Assembly: GCA_016716265.1 (NCBI GenBank) | Contig: JADJWQ010000006.1 | Coordinates: 2,135,501-2,199,500 of the forward strand | Reading direction: 5' to 3' | DNA length: 64,000 bases | DNA from: Planctomycetota bacterium | GTDB lineage: Bacteria > Planctomycetota > UBA1135 > UBA2386 | Part shown: piece by piece, positions 49,395 through 57,743 of the stretch | How positions within the stretch are numbered: the stretch's first letter is position 1 | How the letters are laid out: every line of letters starts with the position of its first letter | The notes under the pieces: model-generated | The model's database searches: none | Told to the model about the DNA's origin: nothing | What the model saw: the letters and a program-made list of their open reading frames with translations, nothing else | Program-made: the position numbers and the translations under genes

Positions 49395-51668
49395 TCAGTC
49401 CCGCGGCCGGCCCGGTGCGTACTGGCCCGGCCACCACTGGCCTGCGTAACCGTAGCGCCCGGCCGCGCGCGCCGTCAGGTACGGGTCGGCGAGGTGCGGC
49501 CGCGCCAGCGCGCAGAGGTCCGCGCGCTCGGCCGCGAGCACCGTGTTGCAGTGGTCGGCGCCCTGGATCGCACCGACCGCGGCGACCAGCAGGCCGGTCT
49601 CCGCACGGATGCGCTCCGCGAACGGCACCTGGTACATGCGCCCGTACTCAGGGATCCGGTCGTGCACGTTGCCGCCGGTCGACACGTCGATCAGGTCCGC
49701 GCCGTGCTCGCCGAGCGCGCGCGCGATCGCGACGGCGTCGTCGGCGCCGAGGCCCTCGTCGCCGGCCCAGTCGCACGCGGTGATCCGCACGGCGATCGGC
49801 CTGTCGGCGGGCCACGCCGCGCGTACCGCGTCGAGCACCTCGAGCGGGAAACGCAGGCGGTTCGCGAGACTGCCGCCGTAGTCGTCGTCGCGCCGGTTCG
49901 ACAGCGGCGACAGGAAGCTCGACAGCAGGTAGCCGTGCGCCATGTGCAGCTCGACCAGGTCGAAGCCGGCGTCGTGGGCGAGCCGCGCGGCGTGCGCGAA
50001 GTCGTCGCGCACGCGATCCATGTCGGCGCGGTCCATCGCGCGCGGGGCCGGCCAATCCGGCCGGAACGGGATCGCCGACGGTGCGAGCGTCTCCCACGCG
50101 CCGGCGTCGAGCGGTGTATCGGTGCCGTCCCAGGCGTGCTGCGTCGAGCCCTTGCGGCCAGCGTGTGCGAGCTGCACACCGATCTTCGCCGGCGTATTGC
50201 CGTGCACGAAGTCGACGATGCGGCGCCACGCACGCGCCTGCACCTCGTTCCAGAGCCCGGCGCAACCGGGCGTGATGCGGCCGTCGGGGCTGACGTTCGT
50301 CATCTCCGTCACGACGAGCCCGGCGCCGCCGATCGCGCGGCTGCCGAGGTGCACGAGGTGCCAGTCGTCGACGACGCCGTCGACAGCCGAGTACTGGCAC
50401 ATCGGCGACACCATGACGCGATTGGGGAGCTCCAGGTCGCCGACCCGCAACGGCGCGAACATCGGTGGCGGAGGCTCGCCCCCGCCGCTGGCGGCGGCCG
50501 CGTCCGGCGCGTGCGTCCGCCAGTAGGCCCGATTGGCGCGCGCGACGAGCGTCGGGTCGCGCATCGCGAGATTGTCGTAGGTGATCCGCTTGCTGCGGGT
50601 CATCAGGTTGAACGTGAACGTCTCCGGATCCTGCGCCATGTAGCGGTCCGAGTTCTCGAACCACTCGAGGCTGGTCTGCGCGGCCTTCTGCGTCTTCGCC
50701 ACGTCGACGTGGCGGGCCTCCTGGTAGGCGCGCAGCGCGGCGCGCACGTCGTCCGGGCCGAACGTCGCGCGGCCGAGCGAGACGAACGCGTCGCGCAGCA
50801 CGATCGCGTCCTCCATCGCCAGCTTCGTCCCCGAGCCGATCGAGAAGTGCGCGGTGTGCGCGGCGTCGCCGATCAGCACGACGTTGTCGTGGTGCCACGA
50901 CTCGCAGCGGATCGTCGGGAAGCGGCGCCAGATCGAGCGATTGACGAGCAGCCGGTGACCGTCCAGCCAATCGGCGAACACGCCCTCGCAGAACCGCGCC
51001 GACTGCTCCTCGTCCAGGCGGTCGAGACCGGCGCGCCGCCAGGTGTCGTCCTGGCATTCGACGATCCAGGTGCCGAGGCCGGGCCGGTACGGATACGCGT
51101 GGACCTGGAACAGGCCGTGCTCGGTCCGCTTGAAGACGAACGTGAACGCCTCGAGGTCCTTGTCGGTCCCGAACCACGCGAAGCGGCACTGGCGCCAGTC
51201 GATCGACGGCCGGAAGTGCTCGGCGAGCTCGTCGCGCACGCGGCTGTTGACGCCGTCGCAGGCGACGACGAGGTCATGGCTCGCACGCAGGTCGGCGAGC
51301 TGCACCTCGGTCTCGAACTGCACGCGGACACCGAGCTCGCACGCGCGCTCGGTCAGGATGCGGAGCAGCTCGACGCGGGACATCCCGCAGAAGCCGTGAC
51401 CGGTCGAACGGACGCGCGCCTCGGGAGTCTGGATCCAGGTGTCGATGTCGCTCCAATAGCGGAACGATTCCCGGATGCGCTGCAGGCTCGGGCCGTCCGC
51501 GGAATCGAGGTTGTCGAGCGTCTCGTCCGAGAAGACGACTCCCCACCCGAACGTGTCCCCCGCGCGATTGCGCTCGTAGACGTCGATCGCCGCGGCGGGG
51601 AACGACTTCTTCATCAGGATGGCGAAGAACAGCCCGGCCGGGCCCCCGCCGATGCAGGCGATCCGCAT
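49395..51668 (-). CDS. bifunctional FAD monooxygenase / old-yellow-enzyme oxidoreductase (salicylyl-CoA 5-hydroxylase or 2-aminobenzoyl-CoA monooxygenase/reductase type)
   Basis: 757 aa, the length of this fusion family. Residues 1-385 are a flavin monooxygenase: FAD loop IGGGPAGLFFAILMKK (6-21), FGWGVVFSDET, ACDGVNSRVRDEL, and VLIGDAAHTAHFSIGSG. Residues from about 402 are an old-yellow-enzyme TIM barrel: APLRVGDLELPNRVMVSPM, VQLAHAGRKGS, and LHMAHGYLLSSFLSPLSNRR then DDDYGGSLANR, with ALARPHLADP near the end. Known members hydroxylate salicylyl-CoA or 2-aminobenzoyl-CoA and, in the latter, also reduce the ring. The two cannot be told apart here. The CoA synthetase at 43992 could supply the substrate. 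No RidA, thioesterase or enoyl-CoA hydratase gene of such pathways is in the window. Confidence 0.9.
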   Translation of the reverse strand: MRIACIGGGPAGLFFAILMKKSFPAAAIDVYERNRAGDTFGWGVVFSDETLDNLDSADGPSLQRIRESFRYWSDIDTWIQTPEARVRSTGHGFCGMSRVELLRILTERACELGVRVQFETEVQLADLRASHDLVVACDGVNSRVRDELAEHFRPSIDWRQCRFAWFGTDKDLEAFTFVFKRTEHGLFQVHAYPYRPGLGTWIVECQDDTWRRAGLDRLDEEQSARFCEGVFADWLDGHRLLVNRSIWRRFPTIRCESWHHDNVVLIGDAAHTAHFSIGSGTKLAMEDAIVLRDAFVSLGRATFGPDDVRAALRAYQEARHVDVAKTQKAAQTSLEWFENSDRYMAQDPETFTFNLMTRSKRITYDNLAMRDPTLVARANRAYWRTHAPDAAAASGGGEPPPPMFAPLRVGDLELPNRVMVSPMCQYSAVDGVVDDWHLVHLGSRAIGGAGLVVTEMTNVSPDGRITPGCAGLWNEVQARAWRRIVDFVHGNTPAKIGVQLAHAGRKGSTQHAWDGTDTPLDAGAWETLAPSAIPFRPDWPAPRAMDRADMDRVRDDFAHAARLAHDAGFDLVELHMAHGYLLSSFLSPLSNRRDDDYGGSLANRLRFPLEVLDAVRAAWPADRPIAVRITACDWAGDEGLGADDAVAIARALGEHGADLIDVSTGGNVHDRIPEYGRMYQVPFAERIRAETGLLVAAVGAIQGADHCNTVLAAERADLCALARPHLADPYLTARAAGRYGYAGQWWPGQYAPGRPRD

Positions 51669-51788
51669 GGCCCACGATCTTCGAGCGCGGCCCGGGCGCG
51701 TGCAATCGCGGCGCCGAACCGGGATGCTCCGCGCCGTGCGGATCGAGGCTCTGCCAGGCACGGTGACCGGCAACCGGGGATCGGCGGC

Positions 51789-52991
51789 GTGACGACGCTC
51801 GCCGTGGTCGGCGGCTGGCTCGGCATCGGTGCCGGGCTCGGCTGGCTCGCCGTCGCGCTCGCCGCGCTGCGCGGGCTGCGCGATCTCCCCGACCTCGAGC
51901 CGCTCGACCGGCCGCCCGCCGGTCGCGTTCGCGTCGTGCTACCGACGCGCGACGACGACCCCGCGGTGGTCGCCGACACCGTCGCGCGGCTCGCCGCGCA
52001 GCGCGACGTCAGCCTCGAGATCGTGGTCGTCGACGACCGCTCCGGCCCGGGCGCGCGCGACGGGCTGCGCGCGCTGGCGGAACTGCACCGCGACGCACAG
52101 GTCGTTCGGGTCGACGCGCTGCCGCCGGGCTGGATGGGCAAGTGCCACGCGTGCCACACCGGCGCCGGGCTGCCGCCGGGGCCGCACGGAATGGCGGAGT
52201 GGCTCCTGTTCGTCGACGCCGATTCGCGGCTCGGCCCCGACGCGGTGGCGCGGGCGGTCCGGGTCGCCGAGCGGACCGGCGCCGCGCACGTCTGTCTGGT
52301 GCCCGAGCTGCGCGGCCAGACGCTGGCGGGCCGCGCCGTCGCGCTGGCGATGAGCCTCGGGCTCGGACAGCAGGCGCGCGGCATCGAGCACGACCGCGGG
52401 CTCGGCTACGTCGGCGTCGGTGCCTTCACGCTGGTGCGGCGCGATGCCTACGCGCGGGTCGACGGCCATCGCGGCGTGCGGCTCGAGGTCGTCGAGGATC
52501 TACGGCTCGGCGGCGCGCTGCGGCGCGCCGGCTACCGCGCGCGCGTCCGCTTCGCGGTCGACGTCTTCGACGTCACGTGGATCACCAGCGCGCGCAGCGC
52601 GTTCAGCGTCATGGAGAAGAATTTCTTCGCGCTGTTCGGCTTCCGCACGGCGTCGTTCGCCGCGGGTTTCGCCGGGCTGCTCGCCGCATGGCTCGGCGCG
52701 TTGCTGGGGCCGGCGCTCGCGCTGGCGCTCGACGGCGGGTCGCTCGCCCGGGCGGCGGCGCTGGTCGGGGGCATCGGGGTGGCGGCGGTGGTCGCCGCGA
52801 GCGCTCGCTTCGCGCACCGCTACCGCTGGCCGGGCTGGCTCGCGCTGCTCGCCCCGCCGGCGTTCGGCCTCGTGCTCGCGGTCATGCTGAACAGCGCGGT
52901 ACGCACGCTGCGCCGCGGCGGGGTGCGCTGGCGCGATTCGTTCTATCCGCTCGCCGACCTTCGCGATGCTGCGCGCGCAGCGAAGACCTGA
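51789..52991 (+). CDS. family 2 glycosyltransferase, membrane-bound
   Basis: 400 aa, GTG start. A first membrane helix (LAVVGGWLGIGAGLGWLAVALAA; about 3-25) precedes a GT-A domain: VRVVLPTRDDDPAVV, EIVVVDDRSGPG, PPGWMGKCHACHTGAG, FVDADSRLGPDAV (DxD-type metal site), GVGAFTLVRRDAY and EVVEDLRLG. Three hydrophobic segments follow (LLAAWLGALLGPALALAL and two more). The overall layout resembles HpnB/CrtQ-like glycosyltransferases linked to hopanoid or carotenoid decoration, but this is not firm. Its 3' end overlaps the convergent aminopeptidase gene by 49 bp. Confidence 0.82.
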   Translation: MTTLAVVGGWLGIGAGLGWLAVALAALRGLRDLPDLEPLDRPPAGRVRVVLPTRDDDPAVVADTVARLAAQRDVSLEIVVVDDRSGPGARDGLRALAELHRDAQVVRVDALPPGWMGKCHACHTGAGLPPGPHGMAEWLLFVDADSRLGPDAVARAVRVAERTGAAHVCLVPELRGQTLAGRAVALAMSLGLGQQARGIEHDRGLGYVGVGAFTLVRRDAYARVDGHRGVRLEVVEDLRLGGALRRAGYRARVRFAVDVFDVTWITSARSAFSVMEKNFFALFGFRTASFAAGFAGLLAAWLGALLGPALALALDGGSLARAAALVGGIGVAAVVAASARFAHRYRWPGWLALLAPPAFGLVLAVMLNSAVRTLRRGGVRWRDSFYPLADLRDAARAAKT

Positions 52992-54325
52992 GCGAGGTCG
53001 CGCCGCGTCTTCGGGCACGACGCGGTCAGAACGCGCGGGTCGCCGCGGGTCACGAGCACGTCGTCCTCGATCCGCACGCCGATGCCGCGCAGCTCGCTCG
53101 GCAGCTTGCGGTCGCTCGGGTCGAAGTAGAGCCCCGGCTCCACGGTGATCACCATGCCCGGGCGGAACCGCAGCGGCTTGCCGGCGGCATCGTAGTAGGC
53201 GCCGGCGTCGTGCACGTCGAGGCCCAGCCAATGCCCGGTGCCGTGCATGTAGAACGGCTTGTAGGCTTCGTCCGCGATGAGCTTGCGCAGGCCACCGCGG
53301 CGGGCGCGGAGCACGCCGAGCTCCACGAGGCCCTGGGTCAGGACCCGCACCGCGGTCTTGTGGATCGCGTCCCAGGGCCGCCCCGGCCGGACCTGGCGGA
53401 TCGCCGCGAGCTGCGCCTTCAGCACGACGTCATAGACCGCGGCCTGCGCGTTCGTGAAGGTGCCGTCGACCGGCCACGTGCGCGTGATGTCGGCCGTGTA
53501 CATCCCGCACTCGGTGCCGGCGTCGAGCAGCAGGAGCTCGCCACCGCGCAGCTTCCGATCGTTCTCCGTGTAATGGAGGATGCACGCATTGGAGCCGCTG
53601 GCGACGATCGAATCGTAGCCGTTGCGCCGGGAGCCGGCCGCGCGGAACACACCCTCGAGGACCTGCTGGATCTCGTATTCGTGGAGGCCCGGGCGCGCAG
53701 CCAGCATCGCGGCGACGTGCGCGCGGGAGGTCAGCTCCGCCGCCTGCTCCATCGCCGTGATCTCGGCCGCTTCCTTGATCACGCGCAGGTCGGCCAACGC
53801 CGGCGTCGGATCGACGAGCTCGGGGTGGCGGGGGACGTTGCGCTTGCGCAGAGTGAACGCGCTCGCGGCGCAGGTCGCGAGCAGCCGGCGGTCGAACTCG
53901 GCGTCGTCACCGAGTCGGACGTAGAGCCGTCGGTGCGGAGCGAGCAGCTCGGGGAGCGCGGTCCAGAACTCGTCGATCGGACGCGCCTCGTCGAGCCCGA
54001 ACAGCTTGCCGGCGCGTTGCGCACCGACGCGCCGGCCGTGCCAGATCTCCTGCAGCTTGTCGCGCGGCCGGACGAACAGCACCGTGCGCACGACGTCGCG
54101 GCCGCGCACCCGCTCGCGGTGGCAGCACAGGATCGCGTCCGGCTCGGGAAAGCCGGTCAGATAGTAGAAGTCGCTGCCGGGGCGGAACGACCAGGTGACG
54201 TCGCCATTGCGGATCTGCTCACCGCCGGAGCGCAGCAGCAGCAGCCCGTCGCCGAGCTTCGCCAGCAGCCGGCGGCGGCGGTCGGCGCACAGGGCGACGA
54301 GGTCCTCGCGGGGGATCGGTTCCAC
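52943..54325 (-). CDS. pepP: Xaa-Pro aminopeptidase (aminopeptidase P, M24B)
   Basis: 460 aa from the GTG at 54325 (VEPIPREDL). The N-terminal domain carries the PepP landmarks LLRSGGEQIRNGDVTWSFRP and SDFYYLTGFPEPDA. The C-terminal pita-bread domain has the dimetal ligands: Asp in LLLDAGTECGMY and in TADITRTWPV, His in MHGTGHWLGLDVHDAG, Glu in ITVEPGLYF, and Glu in GVRIEDDVLVT. It removes N-terminal residues preceding proline in cytosolic peptides. The last 16 codons overlap the convergent glycosyltransferase gene. The upstream gene (metF) ends 70 bp before its start. Confidence 0.92.
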   Translation of the reverse strand: MEPIPREDLVALCADRRRRLLAKLGDGLLLLRSGGEQIRNGDVTWSFRPGSDFYYLTGFPEPDAILCCHRERVRGRDVVRTVLFVRPRDKLQEIWHGRRVGAQRAGKLFGLDEARPIDEFWTALPELLAPHRRLYVRLGDDAEFDRRLLATCAASAFTLRKRNVPRHPELVDPTPALADLRVIKEAAEITAMEQAAELTSRAHVAAMLAARPGLHEYEIQQVLEGVFRAAGSRRNGYDSIVASGSNACILHYTENDRKLRGGELLLLDAGTECGMYTADITRTWPVDGTFTNAQAAVYDVVLKAQLAAIRQVRPGRPWDAIHKTAVRVLTQGLVELGVLRARRGGLRKLIADEAYKPFYMHGTGHWLGLDVHDAGAYYDAAGKPLRFRPGMVITVEPGLYFDPSDRKLPSELRGIGVRIEDDVLVTRGDPRVLTASCPKTRRDLAQVFAARAASRRSASG

Positions 54326-54362
54326 GCCCCGGGTTGTAGCGGCAGCGGCGCACCCCGGGCGA

Positions 54363-54397
54363 GATGTAAAAATCGTACGCGGTACCGATCGGAAGTC
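54363..54397. repeat. 35-bp inverted repeat, left arm, flanking metF
   Basis: This arm matches the reverse complement of 55291-55325 at 34 of 35 positions (the only difference is T versus C at 54373). It holds three overlapping short palindromes: CGTACG, CGGTACCG and CCGATCGG, and an A5 tract, rare in this GC-rich region. It reaches two bases into the metF stop codon (54396-54398). Confidence 0.9.
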
Positions 54398-55265
54398 AGA
54401 GGCCGAGGGCGGCGTGGACGGCGAGGGTCGCGGAGGACTTGTTGAGGGTGTAGAAGTGGACGCCGGGGGCGCCGGTGTCGAGGAGCTCGGCGCATTGCTG
54501 GATGGTCCAGGCGACGCCGGTCGCGACGACTGCACCGGGATCGTCCTTGACGATCTGCAGGCGGCGGTGGAGCTCCTGCGGGATGCGCGCGCCGCACATG
54601 TCGGTGAAGCGGCGCACCTGCGCGACGTTGGTGACCGGCATGAGGCCCGGCACGATCGGGCAGGCGATGCCGGCGCTGCGGGCGCGCCGGACGAAGGCCA
54701 GGAACTCCTGGTTGTCGAAGAACAGCTGCGACACCAGGAAGTCGACGCCGCAGCCGACCTTGTGCACGAGGTGCTGGAGATCGGCGTCGAGGTCGACCGA
54801 CTCGACGTGCTTCTCCGGGTAGCAGGCCGCACCGATGCAGACCGGGAAGCCCTCGTCGCGGATGAACGACACGAGCTCGCTCGCGAAGCGGAAGCCACCC
54901 GCCGGCGCGCGGAACTCGGTCTCGCCCTGCGGCGGGTCGCCGCGCAGCGCCAGCACGTTCTCGACGCCCTGGTCGCACAACCGCGTCAGGATCTCGCGGA
55001 TCTCGTCGCGGGTGCTGCCGACGCAGGTCAGGTGCGCCATCGTCTCCATGCCGAGCTCGGCACGGATGCGGCCGACGAGCTGGATGGTCCGATCGCGCGT
55101 GCTGCCGCCCGCACCGTAGGTCACCGACACGAACGACGGCCGACAGGCCCGCAGCGCCTCGACCGTGTGGTAGAGCCGCTCGGTGCCCTCGTCGTCCTTC
55201 GGCGGGAAGAACTCGAAGGAGACGACGGGGTCGTCGCCGTCGCGCAGCATGTCGAGGATCCGCAT
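54396..55265 (-). CDS. metF: 5,10-methylenetetrahydrofolate reductase
   Basis: 289 aa, normal for bacterial MetF. It reduces methylene-THF to methyl-THF for methionine synthesis, using FAD and NADH in the cytosol. Motifs: VSFEFFPPKDDEGTERLYHT (Glu in EFFPP is the family catalytic residue), FVSVTYGAGGSTRDRT, MAHLTCVGST, NVLALRGDPP, IGAACYPEKHVES, DFLVSQLFFDN, PGLMPVTN, and GVHFYTLNKS near the C-terminus. The ATG at 55265 is chosen over upstream frames because it starts the conserved fold. The gene is flanked exactly by two inverted 35-bp repeat arms: one touches the stop codon, the other lies 25 bp upstream of the start. Confidence 0.95.
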   Translation of the reverse strand: MRILDMLRDGDDPVVSFEFFPPKDDEGTERLYHTVEALRACRPSFVSVTYGAGGSTRDRTIQLVGRIRAELGMETMAHLTCVGSTRDEIREILTRLCDQGVENVLALRGDPPQGETEFRAPAGGFRFASELVSFIRDEGFPVCIGAACYPEKHVESVDLDADLQHLVHKVGCGVDFLVSQLFFDNQEFLAFVRRARSAGIACPIVPGLMPVTNVAQVRRFTDMCGARIPQELHRRLQIVKDDPGAVVATGVAWTIQQCAELLDTGAPGVHFYTLNKSSATLAVHAALGL

Positions 55266-55290
55266 GAGCCCCCGGAAGTTAGCTCCGACC

Positions 55291-55325
55291 GACTTCCGAT
55301 CGGTACCGCGTACGGTTTTTACATC
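55291..55325. repeat. 35-bp inverted repeat, right arm, flanking metF
   Basis: This is the inverted partner of 54363-54397, with one mismatch. It lies in the 197-bp region between metF and the trehalose synthase gene, 25 bp ahead of the metF start, where its palindromes could act as an operator. On the plus strand it ends in a T5 tract. No third copy was noticed in the window. Confidence 0.9.
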
Positions 55326-55462
55326 AAGCGTGGCGGGGCCGGAGCCGTGGCCCTTCTCGGCGGCCGTTCGATGCGCGAGGGTCGACGCGAGCAGCCGTAC
55401 GGCCCACACTGGGGCGCCGGATCCCACGCCGCGCGCGCCGCGGCCGGGTCCGAGTCAGCCCC

Positions 55463-57739
55463 ATGACCGAGGAACATTACGCCGCGGGCGACACCGCAGA
55501 AGACCCGCCCGGCTCGCACCGGCTCGTCATCGTCAGCAACCGTCTGCCCGTCTCGCTGCGCATCGATCGGGAGCAGTGGTCGGCACGGCGCAGCTCCGGT
55601 GGGCTGGCTGCGGCGCTCGCCGGCGTGGCCGGCCGCGGCTCGTCGGTGTGGGTCGGCTGGCCCGGCTGCGTCGTCCCCGACGCGCTGAAGCAGCCGGTCA
55701 GCGAGTGGATGGCCCGCGACGACCTGGTGCCGGTGTTCCTGTCCGCCGACGACGAGGAACTCTACTACCACGGCATCTCGAACCAGGTGGTCTGGCCGCT
55801 GTTCCACTACTTCGCCGACAAGATGGAGTTCTCGGAGGCAGGGTGGAACGCCTACCAGGACGTCAACCGACGCTTCGCGGACCAGGTCCTCGCGATCGCG
55901 GCGCCGGGCACGCGCGTGTGGGTCCACGACTTCCACCTGACGCTGGTGCCGGGGATGCTGCGCGCGGCGCGCCCCGACCTCCAGATCGGCTGCTTCCTCC
56001 ACATCCCGTTTCCGTCGTCGGAGATCTACCGCACGCTGCCCGCCCGCGAGCAGATCCTCGAGGGGCTCCTCGGCGCCGACTACCTCGGCTTCCACACACA
56101 CGACTACGCGCGCCACTTCCGCTCGAGCTGCCTGCGCGTGCTCGGGGTCGAGTCCGAGCACGACGCGATCCCGTTCGAGGGCCGGCGCGTCGCGCTCGGC
56201 GTGCACCCGATCGGCGTCGATGTCCACGGCTTCGACGAGACGCTCGCTCGCCCGGAGACACGCAGCGTGTTCACCGAGCTCTGCAGGCACTACGCCGAGC
56301 GGCGGGTCATCCTCGGCATCGAGCGCCTCGACTACACGAAGGGCGTCGGCCTCAAGCTGCAGGCGTTCGAGCGGCTGCTGGAACGCCGCCCCGACCTGCG
56401 CGGCGAGGTCGTGTTGCTGCAGGTGATCGTGCCGTCGCGACTCGACAATCCGGAGTATGCGCAGCTCAAGCGCGACCTCGAGGAAGACATCGGTCGGGTC
56501 AATGGCCGGTTCGGCAATCCCGGCTACACGCCGATCGAGTACCTGCATCGCAGCATCCCGCCCGAGCAGCTCGCGTCGCTGTATCGCCTCGCGAGCGTCT
56601 GCATGGTCACGCCGATCCGCGACGGGATGAACCTCGTCGCCCAGGAGTTCGAGCTGTGCCAGGAGGAGCGTGCCGATCTCGACGATCCGTACCGCGGCAC
56701 GCTCGTGCTCAGCGAGTTCGCCGGCGCGGCCCAGGTGCTTCCGCGCGCGCTGCTGGTCAATCCGTGGGACATCGGGCGCACGGCCGGGGTGCTCGAGCAG
56801 ACACTCGAGATGACGGCCGCCGAGCGGGCCGCGCGCGGCTCGTCGATGGCCGCCATCGTGCGCGCGATGGACTGCGACAGCTGGGCGCGGCACTTCCTGG
56901 CCCGGATGGACGATGCGGTGGTGAAGAGCCGCGCCTGGTTCCGCAGCACGCGCGTCCTGCAGCGCGGCGAGATGGACGAGGTGCTGGCTCAGTACGTCGC
57001 GTCCGATCACCGCATCCTGCTGCTCGACTACGACGGCACGCTGCGCGAGCTGATGCGCACACCGGAGGAGGCCGCACCGACCGAGGAGATCCGCGGGCTG
57101 CTGACCGACCTCGCCGCGGATCCCCGCAATCAGGTGCACATCGTCAGCGGCCGCCACCGCGACACGCTGGCGGAGTGGCTCGGCGACCTGCCGATCTGGC
57201 TGAGCGCCGAGCACGGCTTCGCGTGGCGCGCACCGCACGACACGTGGCACGAGCTCGAGCGGCGCGACCTCGACTGGCTGCCGAGCGTGCAGGAGCGGCT
57301 GCTCGATGTGTCCGAGGAGGTGCCCGGCACGCGTATCGAGCGCAAGCCCACGGCCCTCGCCTGGCACTATCGCATGGCCGACGTCGACTACGGCGTGTGG
57401 CGCGCGCGCGAGCTGCACAGCCAGCTCGAGCAGGACCTCGCGCACCTGCCGGTCGAGATCATCCACGGCCACCGCGTGATCGAGGTGCGCGCCGCCGGGG
57501 TCAGCAAGGGCGGCTACGTCGGCAGCGTGCTCGACGAGGTCGACGAGCGGACCTTCGTCCTGTGCATGGGCGACGATCGCACCGACCGTGACATGTATCG
57601 CGCGCTGCCGCCAAACGCGATCAGCGTGCACGTCGGCGGCGGTGACGACCAGACGCGCTACAGCATCCCGTCGCCCGCGAAGGCCCGCGCGTTCCTGCGC
57701 GAGCTCGCCGACGCCGGCCGCACGCCCGCGGCGGACTGA
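55463..57739 (+). CDS. otsA/otsB: trehalose-6-phosphate synthase / trehalose-6-phosphate phosphatase fusion
   Basis: 758 aa. Residues about 15-480 are a GT20 synthase: RLVIVSNRLPVS (19-30), RSSGGLAAAL, VWVGWPG, VWVHDFHLTLVPGMLRAA, GCFLHIPFPSSEIYRTLP, GADYLGFHTHDYARHF, GIERLDYTKGV, and TPIRDGMNLVAQEF. Residues 500-758 are a HAD phosphatase: ILLLDYDGTLREL (nucleophile Asp near 522), IVSGRHRDTLAEWLG, SAEHGFAWR, KPTALAWHYR, and GDDRTDRDMYRAL. The protein would make trehalose from UDP-glucose and glucose-6-phosphate as an osmoprotectant or stress sugar. It stands divergent from metF. The fusion order is the one found in eukaryotes and some bacteria. Confidence 0.95.
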   Translation: MTEEHYAAGDTAEDPPGSHRLVIVSNRLPVSLRIDREQWSARRSSGGLAAALAGVAGRGSSVWVGWPGCVVPDALKQPVSEWMARDDLVPVFLSADDEELYYHGISNQVVWPLFHYFADKMEFSEAGWNAYQDVNRRFADQVLAIAAPGTRVWVHDFHLTLVPGMLRAARPDLQIGCFLHIPFPSSEIYRTLPAREQILEGLLGADYLGFHTHDYARHFRSSCLRVLGVESEHDAIPFEGRRVALGVHPIGVDVHGFDETLARPETRSVFTELCRHYAERRVILGIERLDYTKGVGLKLQAFERLLERRPDLRGEVVLLQVIVPSRLDNPEYAQLKRDLEEDIGRVNGRFGNPGYTPIEYLHRSIPPEQLASLYRLASVCMVTPIRDGMNLVAQEFELCQEERADLDDPYRGTLVLSEFAGAAQVLPRALLVNPWDIGRTAGVLEQTLEMTAAERAARGSSMAAIVRAMDCDSWARHFLARMDDAVVKSRAWFRSTRVLQRGEMDEVLAQYVASDHRILLLDYDGTLRELMRTPEEAAPTEEIRGLLTDLAADPRNQVHIVSGRHRDTLAEWLGDLPIWLSAEHGFAWRAPHDTWHELERRDLDWLPSVQERLLDVSEEVPGTRIERKPTALAWHYRMADVDYGVWRARELHSQLEQDLAHLPVEIIHGHRVIEVRAAGVSKGGYVGSVLDEVDERTFVLCMGDDRTDRDMYRALPPNAISVHVGGGDDQTRYSIPSPAKARAFLRELADAGRTPAAD

Positions 57740-57743
57740 GCGC

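Noticed and set aside
54363..54397. Left repeat arm as a standard intrinsic terminator of metF
   Set aside because: A T5 tract follows on the metF strand, but the palindromes ahead of it overlap and leave no proper stem with loop; only a weak hairpin can form.
54363..55325. metF segment as a recent transposon insertion
   Set aside because: No target-site duplication and no transposase are seen next to the arms; the repeat is reported but a transposition origin is not claimed.
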